The position numbers and the translations under genes were made by a program. Source: Aggregatilineales bacterium (GTDB lineage Bacteria > Chloroflexota > Anaerolineae > Aggregatilineales > Phototrophicaceae). From it: a stretch of 64,000 bases of DNA. Where the stretch lies: assembly GCA_030834905.1 (NCBI GenBank), contig JAUQWZ010000034.1, positions 1-64,000 on the forward strand, read 5' to 3'. This document shows, piece by piece, positions 1 to 10,095 of this stretch; position 1 is the first letter of the stretch, and each line of letters starts with the position of its first letter. The notes below the pieces were generated by a model. It had not been told where the DNA came from. It worked only from the letters and a program-made list of their open reading frames with translations, and did no database searches.

Positions 1-151
1 CGGATCGTTTCCCACTGCCTATCACTTAAATCACTGGTATAGACCTTCATTCTATGACACACTTGGTTTGTTCCTGTTTGGTAGTTGGTTTGGCTTGCAC
101 CTCCATTCTACCGAACAGGAATATTCATATGGCTTCTTAGAGACTCAGCGC

Positions 152-1000
152 ATGAAACGTTCTCATTTCCTATTGATGATGCTCCTGGTCGTGGCAGCCA
201 GCGGCTGCAATTTCTTTGCGCCGCCCGCTGCCGAGCAAACGCTTTCAGCCGACCACGCCGCCACCGCAGCCCAGATGCAGGGACTGCGACAGACGGCGAC
301 GGCGCAGGCAGACCGTCTCGCCATTACGCTCGAATACGCCCAGACGGCGATTGGCGCTGCCAACGCCCAGAGCACGCGCATCGCTGCCACGCTGATCGCA
401 ACCGGAATGCTGATCGATCTGCGCAACGTGACGCCGCTGTTTGCCACCCCCGCGCCCGCCGATGTGCGAAGCGAAAATTCGAGCGCCCCGCCGCCAGTGT
501 TCGCTATTACGCCGATCATGAGCGACAGCGGCGCTCAGGGCAACAGCGAGCTGCTGGTTGCGCCCACCCCCGCGCCGTTCGCGGAACAGACCATCGACCC
601 CGACGCGCCGCACCTGTCCGACATCGTCGTCGCTCAGACGGTGGGTTCGGATGACTGCCCGATCAACCCGACAACGGTCATTCCAACCACTGCTGGCGGC
701 GTCTACGTCTCGGCAGTCGCGCGCAACCTGACTCCCACCAACGTGGTCGTCTCTCACTGGCTGCGCGAGGGTGTCGAGATGGTCTTTTATACCTGGTCAC
801 CGGGTTTCGATATTGAAGAAGGCTGCATCTGGTTCTACATGCCCGCCGCCGACGTGGATTTCTCACCCGGCAACTGGAGCGTCCAGCTTGATCTTGACAG
901 CGTGCCAGCCGGACAGGCGGCTGCCTTTACGGTGTCCGGCACTGGCGACACCGCCCCGGCAGAGGAGATCATGCCAGAAACAACGTCCAGCGCTGGCTGA
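152..1000 (+). CDS. Predicted lipoprotein of unknown function
   Basis: A 282-residue predicted exported lipoprotein. The start at 152 was chosen over an in-frame upstream start at 68 because it puts MKRSHF directly before a hydrophobic stretch and a lipobox (AASGC, Cys about residue 19). After the Cys comes an Ala/Gln/Thr-rich segment (about 25-90) that looks helical, then a Pro/Ala-rich linker, then a C-terminal region (about 160-265) with alternating hydrophobics and two cysteines (DDCP, EEGCIW) that could be a beta-sandwich. I recognise no family. It probably sits on the outer face of the membrane. The next gene is on the same strand 70 bases on. Confidence 0.7.
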   Translation: MKRSHFLLMMLLVVAASGCNFFAPPAAEQTLSADHAATAAQMQGLRQTATAQADRLAITLEYAQTAIGAANAQSTRIAATLIATGMLIDLRNVTPLFATPAPADVRSENSSAPPPVFAITPIMSDSGAQGNSELLVAPTPAPFAEQTIDPDAPHLSDIVVAQTVGSDDCPINPTTVIPTTAGGVYVSAVARNLTPTNVVVSHWLREGVEMVFYTWSPGFDIEEGCIWFYMPAADVDFSPGNWSVQLDLDSVPAGQAAAFTVSGTGDTAPAEEIMPETTSSAG

Positions 1001-1070
1001 CCGCTAAGATGGACAGATCCGCTTCGCCGGTTTATTATAGACGGCATTAAGATAGCGTGGTGGTGTTGTG

Positions 1071-1466
1071 ATGGCAATTCACCTGGACTGGGATGACGAA
1101 AGCAACCAGATCATTCAAATTCGCATCGAGGGGCGCTGGACGTGGGATGAGCTGGAGAACACGCTGCGGCAAACGATAGCGATGATGGACAGTGTCTCAC
1201 ACAAGGTCGATTTCATTATCGACGTGAGCCGCAGCCACATGCTGCCCGGCGGCGCGACACAGGCGGCGCAAAACGTCGCCACGCCGGAGACGCACCGTAA
1301 CGAAGGCGTCAAAGTTATCGTCGGGGCAAACACGCTCATTCGCCTCGCCTACGAGGCATATCGCCGCATCAATCGCTCACTGGGCAAAAATCAGGAATTC
1401 CTGTTTGCCAAAACGCAGGACGACGCCCGCGCTATTATCAGTAGAGAACGACAGTTCCCATCCTAG
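1071..1466 (+). CDS. Small STAS/SpoIIAA-like protein, hypothetical
   Basis: A 131-residue soluble protein with no signal or membrane segment. A GTG three bases upstream (1068) is an alternative start. It opens with strands and turns (IHLDWDDESNQIIQIRIEGR), then a helix (WTWDELENTLRQTIAMMDS) and a strand ending in Asp-Val-Ser (VDFIIDVSRS). This order resembles the SpoIIAA/STAS-like fold often seen in small Chloroflexota proteins. That assignment is inference from pattern alone; partners and role are unknown. It stands between a lipoprotein and an ABC exporter, with a 123-base gap before the exporter, so cotranscription is uncertain. Confidence 0.6.
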   Translation: MAIHLDWDDESNQIIQIRIEGRWTWDELENTLRQTIAMMDSVSHKVDFIIDVSRSHMLPGGATQAAQNVATPETHRNEGVKVIVGANTLIRLAYEAYRRINRSLGKNQEFLFAKTQDDARAIISRERQFPS

Positions 1467-1589
1467 ACCATTGGACAGTTCCTCTACAGTATCCGATTGT
1501 GTATAGTGGCAGCTCCCTGAATTCAGGCTGAGCAGTTCACGACATTGGTTCCACCTGCATAGAGAAGCATAAGGAAAATAACAAGGACA

Positions 1590-3539
1590 ATGCGAAATAT
1601 GTGGCGCTATGCGTACAGCCAGGAGGATCAGAAGGCGCGCATCTCGTGGAGTCTGGTCAGGCGCGTCCTGCGCTATGCCGTTCCCTATCGAACTCCGATC
1701 ATCATCACCCTCGTCCTGATCCTCATCCAGACGGCGCTGCAGATGCTCAACCCGCTGCTGCTGCGCGAGTTATTCGACCGCGCGCTGCCTTCGGAGAGCA
1801 ATCCGTCCGGAGATGTGGGGCTGCTCAACCTGCTGGGACTGGGCTTCGTGCTCATCCCCATTATAACGAGCGCCATCAGCATCCTCATCCGCCGCTTCAA
1901 CTCAACCGTGGGCGAAGGCGTGATATATGACCTGCGCCGCCACCTGTACGCGCACCTTCAGCGCCTGTCGCTGCGCTTTTTCACGAACACCAAATCCGGC
2001 GAGTTGATGAGCCGCCTCAACAACGACGTCGTCAACGCGCAGACCGCCATCAGCGACACCATCATCGGGACGGTCACCAACCTGTTCCGCGTCGTCGCCA
2101 CGCTCATCATCATGTTTTCGCTCGAATGGCGGCTTACCCTGCTGGGATTAATCGTCTTCCCGATCTTCTTCTTCATGGCGCGCGCTATCGGCGCTCGTCT
2201 GCGCGATATCGCCCGAACGCAGATGGATTTGAACGCCCAGATGAACGCGATGGTTCAGGAAACGCTGAATATCAGCGGCGCGCTGCTGGTGAAGCTGTTC
2301 GGGCGCTCTACATTGGAAACCAAACGCTTTGAAGAACGCGCCATGCGCGTGCGCGACACCGGCGTCAAACGCGCGGTGCTTAGCAGCCAGTTCTGGACGA
2401 TCATGGGTCTGGTCGGCGTGATCGGCGGGGCGCTGGTCTACTGGGTCGGCGGGCATCTGGTCTTTAGCGGCGTCTTCACGCCCGGCACGCTACTCGCCTT
2501 CAGCGCCTATCTTGGGCAGCTTTACGGACCGCTGGAATACCTGATCAGCGTTCCGGTCGAGTTTTCCACATCGATGGTCAGCTTTGAGCGCGTCTTTGAA
2601 GTGGTTGATCTGCCGCTTGAAATTGATGAAAAGCCGGACGCGGCGCAGCTTGCCGACGTGCGCGGCGAACTGACGTTTGAGAACGTCACCTTTCATTATG
2701 TCACGTCACCTGAAGGTCTGCTGACAGACGTACATCGTTACGGTCGTGTGGACAACGTCCGGGCGGTGCTCTCCGGCGATGAAACACCGGCTGCGGACGA
2801 CGACGACAAGACCGAACGCCCCGCCAGCCAGGCGCGTGAGATGGCGCTGGAAGACATTTCGTTCAGCATCAAGCCCGGACAGCTTGCGGCGCTGGTAGGT
2901 CGCAGCGGCGCGGGCAAAACCACCATGACCTACCTGATTCCGCGTCTGTACGATCCATCCGAGGGGCGCATCCTGCTCGACGGCTATGACCTCCGCGACG
3001 TCACGCTCGAATCGCTGACCGGACAGATCGGCATGGTGACGCAGGAAACCTATCTGTTCCACGACACCATCCGCACCAACCTGCTCTATGCCAACCTCAA
3101 CGCCACCCAGGCACAGGTGGAAGCCGCCGCCAAAGCCGCCAACATCCACAACTTCATCGTAGGAATGCCCAACGGCTACGACACGATTGTGGGCGAGCGC
3201 GGCTACCGTCTAAGCGGCGGCGAGAAGCAGCGCCTGGCGATTGCCCGCGTCATCCTCAAAGACCCGCGCGTGCTGGTGCTGGACGAAGCGACCAGCCATC
3301 TCGACAGCGAATCCGAGGCGTTGATACAGGACGCACTGGAAAAGATCATGGCGAACCGGACGAGCATCGTCATCGCCCATCGTCTAAGCACGATCCTCGC
3401 CGCCGACCTGATCCTGGTGATGGATCGCGGGCGCATTGTCGAGCGCGGCACCCATGCCGAACTGCTGGCGCAGGACGGCTTATACGCGCAGCTTTACGAA
3501 ACCCAGTTCCTGCGCCAATCGGCGCAGTTGGCGGACTAA
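1590..3539 (+). CDS. ABC transporter, fused permease and ATPase (exporter type)
   Basis: A 649-residue ABC exporter half-transporter that should homodimerise or pair with another half to export an unknown substrate. Residues about 25-330 form the six-helix type-1 transmembrane domain. The nucleotide-binding domain follows, with Walker A GRSGAGKTT (about 437), Q-loop in GMVTQET, signature LSGGEKQR, Walker B VLVLDEATS and the switch His in IAHRLS. The start at 1590 has an AAGGACA-type ribosome site just upstream. Unusually, about 45 extra residues rich in Asp (DDDDKTE) lie between the first NBD strand and Walker A. Substrate cannot be told from sequence. Confidence 0.93.
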   Translation: MRNMWRYAYSQEDQKARISWSLVRRVLRYAVPYRTPIIITLVLILIQTALQMLNPLLLRELFDRALPSESNPSGDVGLLNLLGLGFVLIPIITSAISILIRRFNSTVGEGVIYDLRRHLYAHLQRLSLRFFTNTKSGELMSRLNNDVVNAQTAISDTIIGTVTNLFRVVATLIIMFSLEWRLTLLGLIVFPIFFFMARAIGARLRDIARTQMDLNAQMNAMVQETLNISGALLVKLFGRSTLETKRFEERAMRVRDTGVKRAVLSSQFWTIMGLVGVIGGALVYWVGGHLVFSGVFTPGTLLAFSAYLGQLYGPLEYLISVPVEFSTSMVSFERVFEVVDLPLEIDEKPDAAQLADVRGELTFENVTFHYVTSPEGLLTDVHRYGRVDNVRAVLSGDETPAADDDDKTERPASQAREMALEDISFSIKPGQLAALVGRSGAGKTTMTYLIPRLYDPSEGRILLDGYDLRDVTLESLTGQIGMVTQETYLFHDTIRTNLLYANLNATQAQVEAAAKAANIHNFIVGMPNGYDTIVGERGYRLSGGEKQRLAIARVILKDPRVLVLDEATSHLDSESEALIQDALEKIMANRTSIVIAHRLSTILAADLILVMDRGRIVERGTHAELLAQDGLYAQLYETQFLRQSAQLAD

Positions 3540-3549
3540 GGGGTTTTCC

Positions 3550-3620
3550 GTAGGGACACGATGTATCATATCGTGTCCGCCTTATGGCGACCGTTCGGAC
3601 ACCATGTATGGTGTCCCTAT
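3550..3620. repeat. Compound palindromic repeat (GTAGGGACAC ends)
   Basis: About 70 bases built of nested inverted repeats: GGACACGAT with ATCGTGTCC, then a small CGCC/GGCG hairpin, then GGACACCAT with ATGGTGTCC. The outer ends, GTAGGGACAC and GTGTCCCTAT, are also nearly complementary. It lies between the ABC exporter and pth and has no T-tract, so it looks like a dispersed REP-like element rather than a plain terminator. Its GTAGGG end is shared with other palindromes in this window. From 3675 to 3710 follows CT-rich repetitive-looking sequence. Confidence 0.75.
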
Positions 3621-3740
3621 GTGTCCCGTATTTAATCATTAAACTGCATTAATCTATGGCGACAAAACAGATCACCCTCTCTGCGCGCTCCGCGTCCTCT
3701 ACGGTTCAGCATTTTCGCCACTCTCCGCCCGAAAAGGCAC

Positions 3741-3769
3741 TTCACCCACGCGCCTTATGCCGCTATAAT
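3741..3769 (+). promoter_or_regulatory. Candidate sigma-70 promoter of pth
   Basis: A perfect TATAAT at 3764-3769 is preceded 17 bases upstream by TTCACC (3741-3746), a partial match to TTGACA. The hexamer lies 26 bases before the pth start codon, leaving a short leader. Confidence 0.5.
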
Positions 3770-3795
3770 GATGAAGTCATTCAGGGTGTAATCTC

Positions 3796-4419
3796 ATGTC
3801 GGAACTGTATCTCATCGTCGGGCTGGGCAATCCCGGTCCGCGTTATGAAAAAACGCGCCACAACATCGGCTTTCGCGCCGTCGAACGGCTGGCGCAGAAA
3901 CACGGTTTGACCTTCAGCAAGATCGAGCAGCGGGCGCAGGTCGCCAGCGGCACGATCCTCGGCAGGCGGGTGATCCTTGCCAAGCCGCAGACATTCATGA
4001 ACCTCAGCGGCGATTCGGTCGCTCCGCTGGCGCGTTTCTACAAGATCGAGCCGGATCACATTCTCGTCGTCCACGACGACCTCGATCTGCCTCTCGGCAC
4101 GCTGCGCCTGCGTGAAACGGGCAGCTCCGGCGGGCAGAACGGGCTAAAGCATATCCTTCAGCGGCTGGGCACGCAGGATATCCCGCGCGTGCGCCTCGGC
4201 ATTGGTCGCCCGCCGGGACGCATGGACCCGGTCGATTACGTGCTGACGCCGTTCAAAGGCGACGACGAAATCCTCGCCGCCGAAGTGCAGGATCGCGCCG
4301 CCGCCGCCATCGAAACCTGGCTGAGCGAGGGTATCGAAATGGCGATGTCGCGTCACAATGGCTCCGGCGAGCCTCGTATGAAAAAGCAGAAAGAGCCGGT
4401 TGAAAACCCGGAGACCTGA
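3796..4419 (+). CDS. pth: Peptidyl-tRNA hydrolase
   Basis: Hydrolyses the ester bond of peptidyl-tRNAs released by stalled ribosomes, recycling tRNA in the cytoplasm. At 207 residues it is slightly longer than the usual 185-195 because of a charged C-terminal tail (RMKKQKEPVENPET). Family hallmarks are VGLGNPGPRYEKTRHNIGF at the N-terminus with the catalytic His, LAKPQTFMNLSG with the substrate-binding Asn, HDDLDLPLG with the catalytic Asp, and GSSGGQNGLKHI. It has its own likely promoter and is followed by a strong terminator, so it looks monocistronic. Confidence 0.97.
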   Translation: MSELYLIVGLGNPGPRYEKTRHNIGFRAVERLAQKHGLTFSKIEQRAQVASGTILGRRVILAKPQTFMNLSGDSVAPLARFYKIEPDHILVVHDDLDLPLGTLRLRETGSSGGQNGLKHILQRLGTQDIPRVRLGIGRPPGRMDPVDYVLTPFKGDDEILAAEVQDRAAAAIETWLSEGIEMAMSRHNGSGEPRMKKQKEPVENPET

Positions 4420-4458
4420 GTTATATCGCGCGCAAGCTCGGTAACACCGATGCGGTGG

Positions 4459-4496
4459 ATGGCTTCTACCCCGACGTGCGGGTAGAAGCCATTTTT
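4459..4496 (+). terminator. Rho-independent terminator after pth
   Basis: A 13-base perfect stem (ATGGCTTCTACCC with its complement at 4480-4492), an 8-base loop, and a run of T at 4492-4496. It lies about 40 bases after the pth stop codon. Confidence 0.9.
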
Positions 4497-4548
4497 GTAC
4501 TTGCGATGGTTCGACGGCGAGCGGAGAAGCGATTTGCAGAGGCGGCAC

Positions 4549-4923
4549 ATGGAAACCATTCTCCTCATTGGCATCGGCGGTTTCGTCGGCGCGAACCTGC
4601 GCTACCTGATCTCAACTATCGCCGCCGAACGGCTTGGCTCGACGTTTCCGTGGGGCACGCTGTTCATCAACTTCGGCGGCTCACTGCTGCTGGCAATTTT
4701 CCTCGCGTTTATCGCCAACCGCGCTGGCGTTGACCCGCGCCTGCGATTGCTGATTGCAACCGGCTTCTTCGGCGCATACACCACCTTCTCCACCTACGCA
4801 GTCGATTCAGTCGCGCTGGCACAAGCGGGTGACTGGGCTGGGGCAGCGGGCAACATCTTCGGCACGAACCTGCTCTGTTTGGTCGGCGCGGCGATTGGCT
4901 TCGTCTTAGGCAGCCGGTTGTAG
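4549..4923 (+). CDS. crcB: Fluoride ion channel FluC/CrcB
   Basis: A 124-residue inner-membrane protein of the FluC (CrcB) family, which exports fluoride as a dual-topology dimer. Visible family features are GGFVGANLRY at the N-terminus, the pore Asn in NFGGSLLLAI, and GFFGAYTTFSTY with the Phe/Ser/Thr-box. Four hydrophobic segments span most of the length. The ATG at 4549 was chosen because an in-frame upstream start at 4495 only adds charged residues that overlap the pth terminator. I looked for a fluoride riboswitch in the leader and did not see one. No second crcB copy is next to it. Confidence 0.93.
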   Translation: METILLIGIGGFVGANLRYLISTIAAERLGSTFPWGTLFINFGGSLLLAIFLAFIANRAGVDPRLRLLIATGFFGAYTTFSTYAVDSVALAQAGDWAGAAGNIFGTNLLCLVGAAIGFVLGSRL

Positions 4924-5145
4924 CTGTATCTTTCGTCGCGCTTTCGTCACATCGTTCGCCCAGGTTTCATATAGCAATGCAGCCGCGAACGAGGCACACT
5001 TTGTGCCGGTGTGGGCGGCTGTCTTTGCCAGCCAGTTCGCGTGGAATATTTCATCTTATATTTCTGCGTCGGCAGTTCACACCCCATTTGTTTGAGAACG
5101 GCGTCAATGCCAATCTCGCCTATCAAGAAGGATAGCCCGAATCCT

Positions 5146-8100
5146 ATGCACCTCTCCGGTATCCTCGAACTGCTTCGCCGCGCTGCGCCCTATCGCGATC
5201 TGATCGAACGCCTCAGGTTAACCGATCCCGGTCAGCCGGTTCCGCTTGGCGTGCTGCGCGCCGCCCGCCCCTATGTACTGGCGGCGCTGGCTCAGGATTG
5301 GCACGCGCCTGTCGTTTACGTCACTGCGCGGGTAGACCGCGCCTACAACGTCTCGGAGCAGCTTCCGGTGTGGCTGCCCGAACGCGACGTGCTGCGCTTC
5401 GCCGAACCCGCGCCGCTGTTTTACGAGCGTTCAGGCTGGGGCGAAACGTCTATCCGCAACCGCATTCAGACGCTCGCCGCCCTGCTGCCGCCCGACGAAA
5501 GTCAGGCAGACACGCGCCAGCTTGTCGTCACCTCAGCCCGCGCCCTGATGCAGCGCACCATGCCGGTCAGCCAGTTCCGCAAGGGAACGCTCACGCTAAA
5601 AGTCGGGCAGCGCTGGTCGGTTGAACGGCTGCTCGATCAGTGGGTGAAGCAGGGCTACGAAGCCACGACCATGGTGGTCGAGCCGGGCAGGTTCACCCGG
5701 CGCGGCGGCATCTTCGACATCTTCCCGCGCGCCGAGTACCGCCCGCTGCGCATCGAATTCTTCGACGACGAAATCGAAAGCATCCGTTATTTCGAGCCGT
5801 CCACCCAGCGCACAACACAGCACCTTCAAAGCGCCGTGATCACCCCTGCCCGCGAAGCGCTGCCAGAATTTACGCCGCCTCTCGCAGCCCATCTCAGCCA
5901 GTGGTTCAGCAACCAGCCCGATCCCGAAGCCGATATGACCAGCCCGCAGATGGACGCGCAGGCATTGGCGACCGGCACAGCCTTCCCGTTCCTCGAATAC
6001 TACCTGCCTTATCTCTATGAGAATCCGGTCAGCCTGCTGGATTACGCGCCGGACAACGCCCTGATCGTCATCGAGGACTGGGCGGAACTGCGCGACACCG
6101 TCGCCGGAATTGAAGAAGTGGGCGAAAAGACACGCGCCGAGCGCGCGGCGTCTGGTATGCTGCCGCCCGATTACCCGCTGCCCTATGTCGCCTGGGAAGC
6201 GCTGCTGCAAGCGATTAACAGCCACAGCGTCGTCATCATGGGTCATGCTGACCAGGACGACGAGGCTGCCGAAGCGCTGCGCGGGCTGCTCGCGCCGGAA
6301 GACCGGTTTGGCGGGCAGTTGAAGGGGATGCTGACTCATCTGCGTTCGCTGCGTAATCAGGATGACCGCGTCATCGCCGTCACCGCCCAGGCGTCGCGCC
6401 TGAGCGAGCTGTGGCAGGAGCAGGAATCCGCCATCGTCACCCATACCTCGGAAGTGACCGAACCGCCAGAGCGCCGTTCGGTGATCTTCGTCGATGGCGT
6501 GCTGCACGAGGGCTGGCGACTGCGCACTGGCGACGGCGAAACTCACCTTTTTACCGACGCCGAAATTTTCGGCTGGAGCCGACCGGAGCCGCGCCGCCGC
6601 AAGACCGTCCGCAAGGCGCGCACGCCCGAAAACGCCTATGCCGACCTGCGCGAAGGCGACTTTGTCGTCCACAGCGACTACGGCGTTGGGCGCTTCGCCG
6701 GGCTGCGCCGCCGCACGCTTGAGGGCGTCGAGCGTGAGTATCTGGTGCTGGAATATGCCGGAACAGACGCGCTGTTCGTGCCCATCCATCAGGCAGACCG
6801 CCTGACACGCTATGTCGGACCCGACGACAAGCCGCCGACGCTCAACCGCCTCGGTCAGGCGGATTGGATTCGCATCAAGAGCAAGGCGCAGAAGGCGGTC
6901 GAAGACGAAGCACGCGACCTGCTGGCGCTGTATGCCACCCGCGCCGCCGTCACCCGCCCACCGTTCAGCCCGGACACGCCCTGGCAGGCGGAACTGGAAG
7001 CCTCGTTCCCCTATGTCGAAACCGAAGACCAGTTGAAAGCCGTTCGTTCGGTCAAGGCGGACATGGAACGTCTGAACCCGATGGATCGGCTGATCTGCGG
7101 CGACGTAGGCTATGGCAAGACCGAAGTTGCCCTGCGTGCCGCCTTCAAAGCGGTCATGGATGGCAAGCAGGTCGCCGTCCTCGTGCCGACGACCATCCTG
7201 GCGCAGCAGCATTACGAAACCTTCAGCCGCCGTCTGGCGCCGTTCCCGGTCAAAGTAGATGTGCTCTCGCGCTTCCGCACCAAAGCACAGCAGAACGAAG
7301 CCCTGAGACTGCTGGAAGACGGACAGATCGACATCATTATCGGCACACACCGGCTGCTTCAAAACGATGTTCGCCTGAAAAACCTCGGCTTGATCGTGAT
7401 TGACGAGGAGCAGCGCTTCGGCGTCAAGCACAAGGAACACTTCAAGCGGCTGCGAACGCAGGCGGACGTGCTCACCATGACGGCGACGCCGATCCCGCGC
7501 ACGCTCTACATGAGCCTGACCGGCGTCCGCGACATCAGCATGATTCAGACCGCGCCCGAAGACCGGCTGCCGGTGATCAGCCACGTCGGACCCTTCGACC
7601 ACCGGTTGGCGCGGCAGGCAGTCCTGCGCGAAATGGAGCGCGGCGGGCAGGTCTTCTTCGTCCACAACCGCGTGCAGACCATCGAAGCCGCCCGCGAGCG
7701 TCTGGAAGAAATCGTGCCGGAAGCCCGCGTCGTCGTCGCCCACGGACAGATGGACGAGCGCCTGCTGGAAACCGTGATGGAGCAGTTTGGCAACGGCGAA
7801 TTTGACGTGCTGGTATCGACCTCGATCATCGAAAGCGGGCTGGATATTCCCAACGCCAACACGCTGATCGTTGACCGCGCCGACTGGTTCGGGCTAGCGC
7901 AGCTTTACCAGCTTCGCGGGCGCGTTGGACGGGCGGCGCAGCAGGCATACGCCTATTTCTTTCACCCGGCAGCCAACCGCCTGACCGAAGAGGCGCGCGC
8001 CCGGCTGGAAACGCTGACCGAATATACCGACCTCGGTTCCGGCTTCCAGATCGCCATGCGCGATCTCGAACTGCGCGGCGCGGGCGATATCCTCAGCACC

Positions 8101-8676
8101 CGCCAGAGTGGGCAGGTCGCCGCTATCGGCTTGCACCTGTACACGCAGATGCTGGCGCAGGCAGTCCGCGAACTCAAGAGCGAAAACAAGGAGTTAGCGG
8201 ATGTCGAACTGCCGCCCGCGCCGCCGATCAGCCGGAACACGGTGCTGATCGATCTGCCGATGCCCGCCTATCTGCCTACTGACTGGATACCGGAGATGGC
8301 GCTGCGTCTGCAAATCTACCGGCGCATTGGCGGGCTGGCGACGCCGGACGAGGTTCAGCAGATGCGGGCGGAACTCATCGACCGCTTTGGCGCGCTGCCC
8401 GCCGCCGTCGAAGGCATCCTCTATCAGATCGAGGTCAAGCTGCTGGCGCAAGCCGCCAACGCCACCGCCGTCCTCAGCCGCGACAGGTTGATTGAAATTC
8501 GCCTGCCCTATCTGGTAGAGCTAAACCGCGACCAGCTTGCCGCCCGGCTTGGCGCGGGTGTGCGCGTCACGCGGACCGCCGTCGAGGTACAGGCAGCCGA
8601 TGAAGGCTGGCGCGACCGCCTGCTGGAAGTCCTCACCGACCTCAGCGCCAGCGTGCGCGTTGCAAGCGGAGTGTAA
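5146..8676 (+). CDS. mfd: Transcription-repair coupling factor Mfd
   Basis: A DNA translocase that removes RNA polymerase stalled at lesions and recruits UvrA. From 5146 it has 1176 residues, within the usual 1100-1200. The start matches the typical opening ([10 protein letters not shown]); in-frame starts at 5107 and further upstream exist but add atypical sequence. The order is a UvrB-like N-terminal module ([11 protein letters not shown]), the RNA polymerase interaction domain ([16 protein letters not shown]), then the RecG-like motor with Walker [16 protein letters not shown], the DEEQ box ([14 protein letters not shown]), [13 protein letters not shown] and the final [15 protein letters not shown], and a C-terminal TRCF domain. 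The 222 bases before it show no clear feature. Confidence 0.97.
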   Translation: MHLSGILELLRRAAPYRDLIERLRLTDPGQPVPLGVLRAARPYVLAALAQDWHAPVVYVTARVDRAYNVSEQLPVWLPERDVLRFAEPAPLFYERSGWGETSIRNRIQTLAALLPPDESQADTRQLVVTSARALMQRTMPVSQFRKGTLTLKVGQRWSVERLLDQWVKQGYEATTMVVEPGRFTRRGGIFDIFPRAEYRPLRIEFFDDEIESIRYFEPSTQRTTQHLQSAVITPAREALPEFTPPLAAHLSQWFSNQPDPEADMTSPQMDAQALATGTAFPFLEYYLPYLYENPVSLLDYAPDNALIVIEDWAELRDTVAGIEEVGEKTRAERAASGMLPPDYPLPYVAWEALLQAINSHSVVIMGHADQDDEAAEALRGLLAPEDRFGGQLKGMLTHLRSLRNQDDRVIAVTAQASRLSELWQEQESAIVTHTSEVTEPPERRSVIFVDGVLHEGWRLRTGDGETHLFTDAEIFGWSRPEPRRRKTVRKARTPENAYADLREGDFVVHSDYGVGRFAGLRRRTLEGVEREYLVLEYAGTDALFVPIHQADRLTRYVGPDDKPPTLNRLGQADWIRIKSKAQKAVEDEARDLLALYATRAAVTRPPFSPDTPWQAELEASFPYVETEDQLKAVRSVKADMERLNPMDRLICGDVGYGKTEVALRAAFKAVMDGKQVAVLVPTTILAQQHYETFSRRLAPFPVKVDVLSRFRTKAQQNEALRLLEDGQIDIIIGTHRLLQNDVRLKNLGLIVIDEEQRFGVKHKEHFKRLRTQADVLTMTATPIPRTLYMSLTGVRDISMIQTAPEDRLPVISHVGPFDHRLARQAVLREMERGGQVFFVHNRVQTIEAARERLEEIVPEARVVVAHGQMDERLLETVMEQFGNGEFDVLVSTSIIESGLDIPNANTLIVDRADWFGLAQLYQLRGRVGRAAQQAYAYFFHPAANRLTEEARARLETLTEYTDLGSGFQIAMRDLELRGAGDILSTRQSGQVAAIGLHLYTQMLAQAVRELKSENKELADVELPPAPPISRNTVLIDLPMPAYLPTDWIPEMALRLQIYRRIGGLATPDEVQQMRAELIDRFGALPAAVEGILYQIEVKLLAQAANATAVLSRDRLIEIRLPYLVELNRDQLAARLGAGVRVTRTAVEVQAADEGWRDRLLEVLTDLSASVRVASGV

Positions 8677-8835
8677 CGAAACCGCAGAGCATGTCTGAAT
8701 ATTCGGCAGTTGGGACGCGCTCCTGCCAGCCTAAAGGGGTACTTTCACGTCCCCTTAACGTCTTACCAATGGCAAACTCATACCGCGACGGTAACATGGA
8801 GTCAAATCCTACAGCAAGACTAGGTGTAGGTTAGG

Positions 8836-8866
8836 AAAACCCCAGAGCAATCTGACTGGGGTTTTT
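8836..8866 (+). terminator. Terminator between mfd and the convergent reductase gene
   Basis: The stem ACCCCAG/CTGGGGT with a 10-base loop is preceded by AAAA (8836-8839) and followed by TTTTT (8862-8866), so it can serve both converging genes. The rest of 8677-8898 contains nothing I can assign; I checked it for a tRNA and found no matching arms. Confidence 0.8.
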
Positions 8867-8898
8867 CTATGCCTGCTGGTCATCACAATTTCCGGCTG

Positions 8899-10095
8899 TC
8901 ACTTCAAAACCAGCCCGGTGGTGATGAGTGTCCCCGCTTCCAGCAGCAGCTTCGGGTGCGCCTTGAGCAGTTCGAGCATGATCTCACCCGGCGTCATCGT
9001 CTCAATCGGAAGCCGCGAGGCATGTTCGACCAGCGCGTCAAACTGCTTCTCGTCCATCCGTGAGAGGATTTTGCGGACCGAATACAGCGCGGCGTGCATT
9101 TTGCCGAAACGCTCGTGCCACAGATGCTCATAGTCGCGCAGGCAGCGCGCCGATACGTCACCCTGCTGGACAGCCTGTGTCGCAACAGACATCGCCATTT
9201 CCGCGCCCATCATGCCCAGGCTGATGCCGCCCGCCGTCAGCGGGTCTGCCTGATGCGCGGCGTCACCGACGATCATCAAGCCGTTGGTCACCATCTGCTT
9301 GAGCGCGCCCGTGACCGGAATGCCACCCGAAACTACGCTCAACATGCTCACGCCCGGATAGCGCCGTTCAACAAACCGTTCCAGCCACGTTTGCGCGCTC
9401 ACCTCGCGCGCCTGGTTCGCGCCGATCACGATGCCGACGTTGGCGGAGTCTTCCCCTTTTGGGAACGTCCAGACGTAGCCGCCGGGCGCGATGGTTTCGA
9501 CACCAACATGATACTCGCAGTGAGCCGGGTTCATATACGCTGCCATACCGGAAAGGGTGAATTGGAAGCCGACGTAATAATCCGCCAGCGGCGGAATGGT
9601 TTTCAACCCTGCCCAGCGCGCCACCTGCGATTCAGTCCCATCGCTCGCCACCACCAGCCGGGCGCGCACGTCGTAAGCACGCCCCAGCGATTTGACCTTT
9701 ACGCCCTTCACCGTACCGTTATCGTGCAGCAGCCCAACCGCCGCCGTACTCACGCGCACATCCGCGCCCACCTGCGCGGCGCGTTCCGCCAGCGCGGCGT
9801 CAAATACCTTGCGGTCGAGCATGATCGTCTCGGAAGTTGGCGGCACAATCACCCGATCCCCGACGGCGTTCACAATCGCGTACCGCTGGACGCGGTGGGC
9901 TATCCAACGCTCGTTTAGCGGGATGAATCGCTCGGTCGTCTCGATGTCGGTCGCCTCGGCGCAGCGCACCGGCACGCCAATTTCCTGACGCTTCTCAATC
10001 AGCAGAACGTCCAGCCCACTTTCGGCGGCGCGTATCGCGGCTGCCGATCCGGCGGGACCGGCTCCAACAATCACTACATCGTAGCTGGTCTTCAC
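8899..10095 (-). CDS. Geranylgeranyl-reductase-family FAD oxidoreductase
   Basis: A 398-residue flavoprotein of the geranylgeranyl reductase family, which saturates isoprenoid chains of lipids, quinones or pigments. It shows the FAD-binding GAGPAGSAAA box near the N-terminus followed by the acidic LLIEKR, a family-typical GGYVWTFPKG around mid-length, and the second FAD motif GLMIVGDAAHQADPLTAGG. Translation begins at a GTG that overlaps the stop codon of the upstream ferredoxin gene (GTGA), so the two are translationally coupled and the ferredoxin is the likely electron donor. The substrate is unknown; a menaquinone side chain or membrane isoprenoid is a reasonable guess. Confidence 0.88.
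   Translation of the reverse strand: MKTSYDVVIVGAGPAGSAAAIRAAESGLDVLLIEKRQEIGVPVRCAEATDIETTERFIPLNERWIAHRVQRYAIVNAVGDRVIVPPTSETIMLDRKVFDAALAERAAQVGADVRVSTAAVGLLHDNGTVKGVKVKSLGRAYDVRARLVVASDGTESQVARWAGLKTIPPLADYYVGFQFTLSGMAAYMNPAHCEYHVGVETIAPGGYVWTFPKGEDSANVGIVIGANQAREVSAQTWLERFVERRYPGVSMLSVVSGGIPVTGALKQMVTNGLMIVGDAAHQADPLTAGGISLGMMGAEMAMSVATQAVQQGDVSARCLRDYEHLWHERFGKMHAALYSVRKILSRMDEKQFDALVEHASRLPIETMTPGEIMLELLKAHPKLLLEAGTLITTGLVLK

Noticed and set aside
85..654. A 189-codon frame overlapping the first lipoprotein
   Set aside because: It overlaps a frame with a clear signal peptide and lipobox, and is Arg-rich without domain signal.
4420..4548. Fluoride riboswitch before crcB
   Set aside because: The only structure is the pth terminator hairpin; the conserved riboswitch bases are not recognisable.
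5596..7743. A 715-codon minus-strand open frame opposite mfd
   Set aside because: It is antisense to conserved mfd motifs and shows no family feature.
8677..8835. A tRNA or other structured RNA after mfd
   Set aside because: TC-AAATC-like sequence is present but the T-arm and acceptor stems do not pair.
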